A DNA stretch of 64,000 nt from assembly GCA_036785325.1 (NCBI GenBank), contig JAXIVH010000001.1, positions 12,667,635 to 12,731,634 of the forward strand. Reading direction: 5' to 3'. This DNA comes from Urophycis tenuis. Lineage: Eukaryota > Chordata > Actinopteri > Gadiformes > Phycidae. Shown here piece after piece: positions 59,901 through 64,000 of the stretch (positions are counted from its first letter, which is position 1; every line of letters begins with the position of its first letter). The translations under genes were made by a program, and so were the position numbers. The notes under the pieces are model-generated. The model ran no database searches. It saw only the letters and a program-made list of their open reading frames with translations, and was not told the origin of the DNA.

Positions 59901-62900
59901 GCAGCAGTTGTCATTGTGGGTCTTGCTTTTGTTGTTGGTGGCCCTGCAGTGGTTGTTTCGGATCCTTCTGTTGCAGTTGTGGATGCTGCAGTTGTTGTAG
60001 GTGAAGCAGTTGTTGTTGGTGGCCCTGCTGTTGTTGATGTGGATCCTGCAATGGTTGTTGATGGTCCCACAGTTGTTTTGGGTGCTTGAGTTGTCATTGC
60101 GGTTCTTGCTGATGTTGTGGGTGGCCCTGCAGTTGTTGTTGTGGTTCCATCTGTAGTAGTTGTGGATGCTGCAGTTGTTGGTGGTCCAACAGTTGTTGTT
60201 GTTGGTCCTGGAGTTGTCGTTGTTGGTGTTGCTGTCAGTGGCCCTGCAGTTGTTTGTTTTGCTGTTGCAGTTGTTGATCCTGCAGTTGTTGCTATATGTC
60301 CTGCAGTTGTTGTCGTAGGTGGAGCAGTTGTTGTATATCTTGCAGGTGGTGCTGTGGGTCCTGCTGTAGGAGTTGGTGATTCTGCAGTTGTTGTCCGTGG
60401 AAAGGTTGTAGTTGGTGCAGAAGTTGTTGAAGGTCCCGCAATCATCGCAGTCAGTCCTGTAGTTTTTCTTGAAGGTGATGAAGTTGCTGTTGCTAGTGCA
60501 GTAGTTGTTAGTGGTGCAGCAGTTGCTGGTGTTGGTCCTGTTGTTTTTGGTCCTGCATTTTTTTCTGTGGCTCTTTCTGTACGAGTTGTGTGTTCTGCTG
60601 CTGTTATCGTAGATGGGGCAGTTGTAGTTGGTGCAGTAACTTTTGTTGGTTCTGCAGTTGTTGTTTCTGTAGCAGTTATCATTGGAGGTCCTGCGGTTGA
60701 TGGAGTTGGTCCTGCGGTTGATGATGTTGGTAGTTGTTCTGCAGTTGTTGTTGTGGGTGCTGGAGTTGTCATTGTGGTTCTTGCTGTTGTTGTTGGTGGC
60801 CCTGCAGTTGTTGTTTTTGATCCTGCTGGAGTTGTGGATTCTGCAGTTGTCATTGTGGTTCTTGCTTTTGTTGTTGGTGATCCTGCGGTTGTGGGTCCAG
60901 CAGTGGTCGTTAGTGGTTCTGCAGTTGTTGTTGTTGTTGGTGGCCCTGCAGTTGTTGTTTTGGATCCTAATGTAGTAGTTGTGGATGCTGCAGTTGTTGT
61001 TGTAGGTGAAGCAGTTGTTTGTGGTCCTGCTGTTGTTGTTTTGGATCTTGCTGTTGTTATTTGTGGCCCTGCTGTTGTTGATGTGGGTCCTGCAATGGTT
61101 GTTGGTGGTCCTACAGTTGTTAATGTGGGTCCTGGAGTTGTCGGTGGCCCTGCAGTTGTTGTTTTGGGTCCTTCTGTAGTTGCTGTGGATGCTGCAGTTG
61201 TTGTTTCAGGTGAAGCAGTTGTTTTTGGTGGTCCTGCTGTTGTTGTGGATATTGCTGTTGTTACTTGTGGTTTTGCAGTTGTTTTTATGGGTGCTAGAGT
61301 TGTCATTGTGGGTCTTGCTGTTATTGTTGGTGGCCCTGCAGTTGTTTTGGATCCTGCTGTAGTAGTTGTGGATGTTACAGGTTTCATTGTGGGTCTTGCT
61401 GTTGTTGTTGGTGATCCTGCGGTTGTTGATGTGGGTTCTGCAGTGGTTGTGAGTGGTTCTGCAGTTGTTGTTGTGGGTGCTGGAGTTGTCATGGTAGGTC
61501 TTGCTGTTGTTGTTTGTAGCCCTGCAGTTGTTGTTTTGGATCCTGCTGTAGTAGTTTTATATGCTGCAGTTGTTGTTTTGGGTGAAGCAGTTGTTTTCTG
61601 TGGTCCTGCTGGTGTTGTTGTGGATTTTGCTGTTGTTATTTGTGGCCCTGCAGTTGTTGTTGTGGGTCCTGCATTGGTTGTTGCTGGTCCTGCAGTTGTT
61701 ATTGTTGGTGATTGAGTTGTCTTTGCAGATCTTGCTGTTTTTGTGGGTGCTGGATTTGTTGTTGTGGGTTTTGCTGTTGTTGTCATTGGCCCTAGAGTTG
61801 TTATTGTGGTTCCTCCTGTAGTAGTTGTGGATGCTACAGTTGTTGTTTTAGGTGAAGCGGTTTTTGTTGGTGGTCCTGCTGTTGTTGTTGTGGATCTTGC
61901 TGTTCTTATTTGTGGCCCTGCAGTTGTTGATGTGGGTCCTGCAGTGGTCGTTGGTAGTCCTGCTTTTGTTAATGTGGGTCCTAGAGTTGTCGTTGTGGGT
62001 CTTGCTGTTGTTGTCGGTGGCCCTGCAGTTGTTTTTTTGCTTCCTGCTGCAGTAGTTGTGGGTGCTGCAGTTGTTGTTGGTGGTCCTAATGTTGTTATTT
62101 GTGGCCCTGCAGTTGTTGTTGTGGGTCCTGCTGTGGTTGATGTGGAACCTGCAGTGGTTGTTGGTGGTACTGCAGTTGTTATTTTGGGTGCTTCAGCTGT
62201 CGTTGTGGATCTTGCTGTTGTTTTCGGTGCTGGGGTTGTGGGTCTTGCTGTTGTTGTTGGTCGCCCTGCAGTTGTTGTTATTGTTGTGGGTCCCGCTGGA
62301 GTAGTTGTGGATGCCACAGTTGTTGTTTTAGGTAAAGCTGTTGTTTTTGGTGGCCCTCCAGTTGTTGATTTTGGTCCTGTTGTAGCAGTTGTGGATGCTG
62401 CAGCTGTTGTTGGTGGTCCAGTAATTGTTGTTGGTCCTGTAACTTTTGTTATGGTTCTTGCTATTGTTGTTTTTGGCCCTGCAGTTGTTGTTGTGGATCC
62501 TGTTATAGTATTTGTGGATCCTGCAGTTGTTGTTTCAGGTGAAGTAGTTGTTTGTAGTCTTGCAGTTGTTGTTGTTGGTCGTGCATTAGTAGTTGTGGGT
62601 TCTGCAGTTGTTGTTGGTCCGGCATTAGTAGTTGTGGGTCCTGCAGCTGTTGTCATAGGCGGAGCAGTTGTAGTTGGTGCAGTAATTGTTTTTGGTTCTG
62701 CAGTTGTTGTTGTTGTAGCAGTAGTCATCGAAGGTCCTGCAGTTGATGCTGTTGGTCTTGCAGTAGTGTGTGATGGTTCTGATGTTTTTATTGTGGGTCC
62801 TGCTGTAGTAGATGTGGATGCTGCAGTTGTCATTGTGGTTCTTTCTGTTGTTGTTGCTTGTCCTGCGGTTGTTGATTTGGGTCCTGCAGTGGTTGTTGTG

Positions 62901-63252
62901 GTTCCTGCAGTTGTTGTCGTAGTTGGAACAGTTGTAGTTTGTGCAGTAATTGTTGTTGGTTCTGCAGTTGTTGTTGTGGGTCCTCCTGTAGTAGTTGTGG
63001 ATGCTGCAGTTGTCATTGTGGTTCTTGCTGTTTTTCTTGTTGGTTGTCCTGAGGTTGTTGATGTGGGTTCTGCAGTGGTTGTTGTTTGTTGTCCTGCAGT
63101 TGTTGATGTGGGCCCTGCAGTGGTTGTTGTTGGTTCTGCAGTTGTTGTTGTGGGTGCTGTAGTTGTCATTGTGGGTCCTTCAGTTGTTGATGTTCTTCCT
63201 GCAGTAGAAGTTGTGGGTACTGCAGAGGCAGTGGTTGTTGTCGCTGTTGAAA
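35978..63252 (-). CDS. Giant mucin-like exon (~9,090 codons), probably terminal exon
   Basis: One open frame runs 27.3 kb without a stop. It starts at the splice acceptor TTTTCTATTACAG (minus strand, AG at 63254-63253), not at the in-frame ATG at 63289, which lies in the intron. The protein is a Pro/Thr-rich mucin domain of degenerate 7-residue units (AGPTTTT, with ARP, AEP, EGP, VGP, ASP and PAP variants). Thr makes up about half the residues, and Cys and aromatic residues are almost absent, so dense O-glycosylation and an extended, secreted or surface form are expected. A near-identical 819-residue block recurs in the middle, and a 194-residue block is duplicated near the C-terminus. The last ~45 residues differ: TSLCPTTNVPTTSGG, a short polar spacer, then hydrophobic LPIFFMVTLVLHI and EP before TAA (35980-35978). 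This could be a GPI-attachment signal with small residues SGG as the site, or a short membrane anchor. Unspliced internal introns cannot be excluded, but none is needed. Confidence 0.88.
36621..37805 (-). repeat. Two-copy 582-603-bp duplication in the mucin exon
   Basis: Copies 36621-37202 and 37203-37805 are nearly identical; both start, on the plus strand, at CCTGGACTAATAATTGTAGG. The second carries an extra 21 bp, exactly one 7-residue unit (TTTLAEP), near 37530. The shift keeps frame. This is a block duplication of about 194-201 residues just before the C-terminal region. Confidence 0.9.
38892..40350 (-). repeat. Three imperfect copies of a mucin sub-block
   Basis: Blocks starting at about 38892, 39651 and 40031 share the plus-strand landmarks GTTGTTCCAGCAGTTGATGG, GATCCTTG(T/C)(G/A)TTG and GGGCCTGATATGGTTGTT, followed in each by GTTGGATCAACAGTTATTGT. 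On the coding strand they encode the unusual segments ISGPTTTAAGPTTMEEQT and ATITTAELTPSTAGTT. The copies differ by substitutions and by loss of whole heptads, so they are older than the 2,457-bp array. Confidence 0.75.
44486..55915 (-). repeat. 2,457-bp higher-order tandem array in the mucin exon (~4.7 copies)
   Basis: Copies start at 44486, 46919, 49352, 51809 and 54266, giving lengths of 2433, 2433, 2457 and 2457 bp, plus a partial fifth ending near 55915. The full unit is 819 codons, exactly 117 heptads. Copies 1 and 2 each lack one 24-bp block, at different places. The fifth has a clean 513-bp internal deletion at about 55140 and a 24-bp loss near 55785. Between copies I see only scattered single-base changes (for example G/A at 45711 against 48109 and 50568). 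All length changes are multiples of three. Diverged relatives of the unit lie on both sides (about 42.3-44.4 kb and 58.7-62.5 kb). Confidence 0.93.
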
Positions 63253-63507
63253 CTGTAATAGAAAACAAACCATTAAGGATGGCTAACATTTATATTTGAG
63301 TATATTATCATGAGATGAATTAAACCTTTATACAATGAGCTGTCGCTGATATTGGACTTTATTACACAACTGAACCCACCAACCCGCTTTGTCCCTCCTG
63401 TCAGATGCAGCTTATGGCATGGCACCCAGGAGAGAAGTGTCGTCCAATCCATTGCTCACTTTATACTGGCAACTGCTCTGAAAATATAACCCTACTGTTG
63501 TAGCTAC
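63253..63507 (-). other. Phase-1 intron between SEA exon and mucin exon
   Basis: The minus-strand donor GCAG|GTAGCT (63508/63507) and acceptor TTTTCTATTACAG|TTTCAAC (63253/63252) define a 255-bp intron. The upstream exon ends with the first base of a codon and the downstream exon supplies the other two (G + TT, Val), so the frames join. Confidence 0.8.
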
Positions 63508-63653
63508 CTGCAACAATAGTAGTAGTGTCCACATCGATGAAGGTGATGCCATTGGCTATTGAGTCCAGCAATGTCTGCACTGCACGGCTTTCAGTTGGAA
63601 GAGGCGATTGTTTTTTGAAGATCAACTTCATGTCTACGAACACTGATCCATTA
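63508..63653 (-). CDS. Mucin gene, SEA-domain exon (C-terminal half of SEA)
   Basis: A 146-bp exon with acceptor CTCCTTGTTTCTAG (63655-63654) and donor GTAGCT (63507-63502). It encodes NGSVFVDMKLIF, then PTESRAVQTLLDSIANGITF and IDVDTTTIVA. NGSV-hydrophobic-VD is the SEA-domain pattern around the autoproteolytic G|S bond (GSVVV in MUC1-type SEA). The downstream helix (AVQTLLDSI) and final strand (F/I-x-VD-x-x-x-I-x-V) are also in place. SEA domains sit in heavily glycosylated extracellular proteins and can self-cleave while staying associated. The exon starts in phase 2 and ends in phase 1. The 82-codon open frame around it overruns into both introns and is not the true product. Confidence 0.82.
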
Positions 63654-63830
63654 CTAGAAACAAGGAGATGTAAACATTTTTCAAAATTTGTACTCATTTC
63701 CATTGTCATTCTTTTTTCACTATCATCTATCTTGTCTACGTTATTTATGTATTAATTAAAAGTATGAAAGTAATTTCACAATATTGTTTTTCATCTTTCT
63801 GAAAAATAAAGGGATCAAGTGTGTACTTAC
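63654..63830 (-). other. Phase-2 intron within the SEA domain
   Basis: A perfect minus-strand donor GTAAGT (63830-63825) follows ...TATTTTGC, and the acceptor at 63655-63654 has a good pyrimidine run. The 177-bp intron joins GC + T (Ala), keeping the SEA frame. Confidence 0.72.
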
Positions 63831-63887
63831 GCAAAATAATTGACTTTACTCCTGGAAAATGTTCTTGGGAAATTATGTCTGAAGCCT
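63831..63887 (-). CDS. Mucin gene, SEA-domain exon (upstream part)
   Basis: A 57-bp exon encoding GFRHNFPRTFSRSKVNYFA in the frame that joins the next exon. This matches the SEA stretch before the GSV cleavage site (aromatic-R-x-x-F-x-x-x-F-x-x-x-x-V-x-x-F-x-x-GSV). The donor is strong. The acceptor (GGTAAACAG at 63896-63888) lacks a good pyrimidine tract, so the upstream boundary is less sure. Another frame reads SQEHFPGVKSIIL, also vaguely SEA-like, but it does not join the next exon without a stop. The N-terminal SEA portion, signal peptide and promoter must lie beyond 64000. Confidence 0.6.
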
Positions 63888-64000
63888 CTGTTTACCTTTT
63901 ATGGGACATCAAATAAATTTCAATAAAACATGTTTGATATTCATATTAAACTGCAGGAATTATATGTTTTTCACAGTACACACTTTTTTGAATTTTATCA
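63888..64000 (-). other. Probable intron running off the window
   Basis: AT-rich sequence upstream of the SEA exon. No further exon with SEA-like coding is visible before the window edge. Confidence 0.5.

Noticed and set aside
36000..63200. CRISPR array
   Set aside because: The repeats are direct 21-24-bp coding heptads without unique spacers, in a eukaryotic genome.
35978..63252. Antifreeze glycoprotein polyprotein
   Set aside because: Those have Thr-Ala-Ala tripeptides with cleavable spacers. Here the unit is AGPTTTT without such spacers, and an SEA domain is attached.
63253..63289. ATG at 63289 as the mucin start, with a short hydrophobic LAILNGLFSI as a signal peptide
   Set aside because: The bases fit an intron 3' end (TTTTCTATTACAG) and the phase matches the SEA exon; the hydrophobic stretch is too short and is intronic.
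35988..63299. Many long plus-strand frames across the mucin exon, rich in Val, Gly and Pro, plus Cys- and Leu-rich frames
   Set aside because: They are the complement of Thr-rich ACN codons (NGT) and repeats. They break at different points, have no splice, signal or domain features, and recur with the array. Only the minus frame stays open for 27 kb and joins SEA exons.
63461..63709. 82-codon minus frame as a separate small gene
   Set aside because: Its middle is the SEA exon; both ends run into introns with good splice signals.

Overview
The window looks like repeat-rich teleost fish DNA. The evidence is the mix of Ty3/gypsy and BEL/Pao LTR retrotransposons, L1-like and other LINE pieces, and hAT, piggyBac, pogo-like and Harbinger-like DNA elements. 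There is also a 'TTTTATCCAAAGCGACTTACA'-type repeat of a kind common in fish. The species cannot be named from sequence alone.

Layout. Bases 1-3312 hold the 3' part of a Ty3/gypsy pol gene, frameshifted near 650 and split by a 1,070-bp hAT-type insertion with a perfect 8-bp target duplication. Bases 4070-5896 are a large foldback element whose right arm carries an expanded ~20-bp minisatellite. From 5.9 to 20.7 kb there is no convincing host gene, only decayed repeats: a piggyBac C-terminus and a pogo-like DDE transposase remnant (both minus strand), a Harbinger-like element with a nested LINE tail, small foldback elements and a possible transposase-exon remnant. From 20.7 to 34.5 kb, pieces of what is probably one L1-like LINE are separated by later insertions. 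The main one is a BEL/Pao retrotransposon (22692-32729) with both LTRs and a 5-bp target duplication. Its 3' LTR is split by a ~2-kb insertion, which itself contains a 752-bp hAT element. From 34.5 to 35.8 kb there is more decayed repeat and AT-rich flank.

The main content is on the minus strand from 64000 down to 35827: the 3' portion of a giant mucin-like gene. Two short exons (63887-63831 and 63653-63508) encode the C-terminal part of an SEA domain. They splice in matching phase into one uninterrupted 27.3-kb exon (63252-35978) of about 9,090 codons, made almost wholly of a degenerate 7-residue Thr/Pro unit (AGPTTTT and variants). It ends in a short hydrophobic tail that could be a GPI-attachment signal, with AATAAA about 145 bases past the stop. 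The exon has at least two levels of repetition: 21-bp heptads, and a near-identical 2,457-bp (819-residue, 117-heptad) higher-order unit present about 4.7 times from 44.49 to 55.92 kb. Smaller block duplications lie near the 3' end. The 5' end of the gene is outside the window.

The mucin is the only host gene I can support. Everything else is transposable-element sequence, most of it broken.
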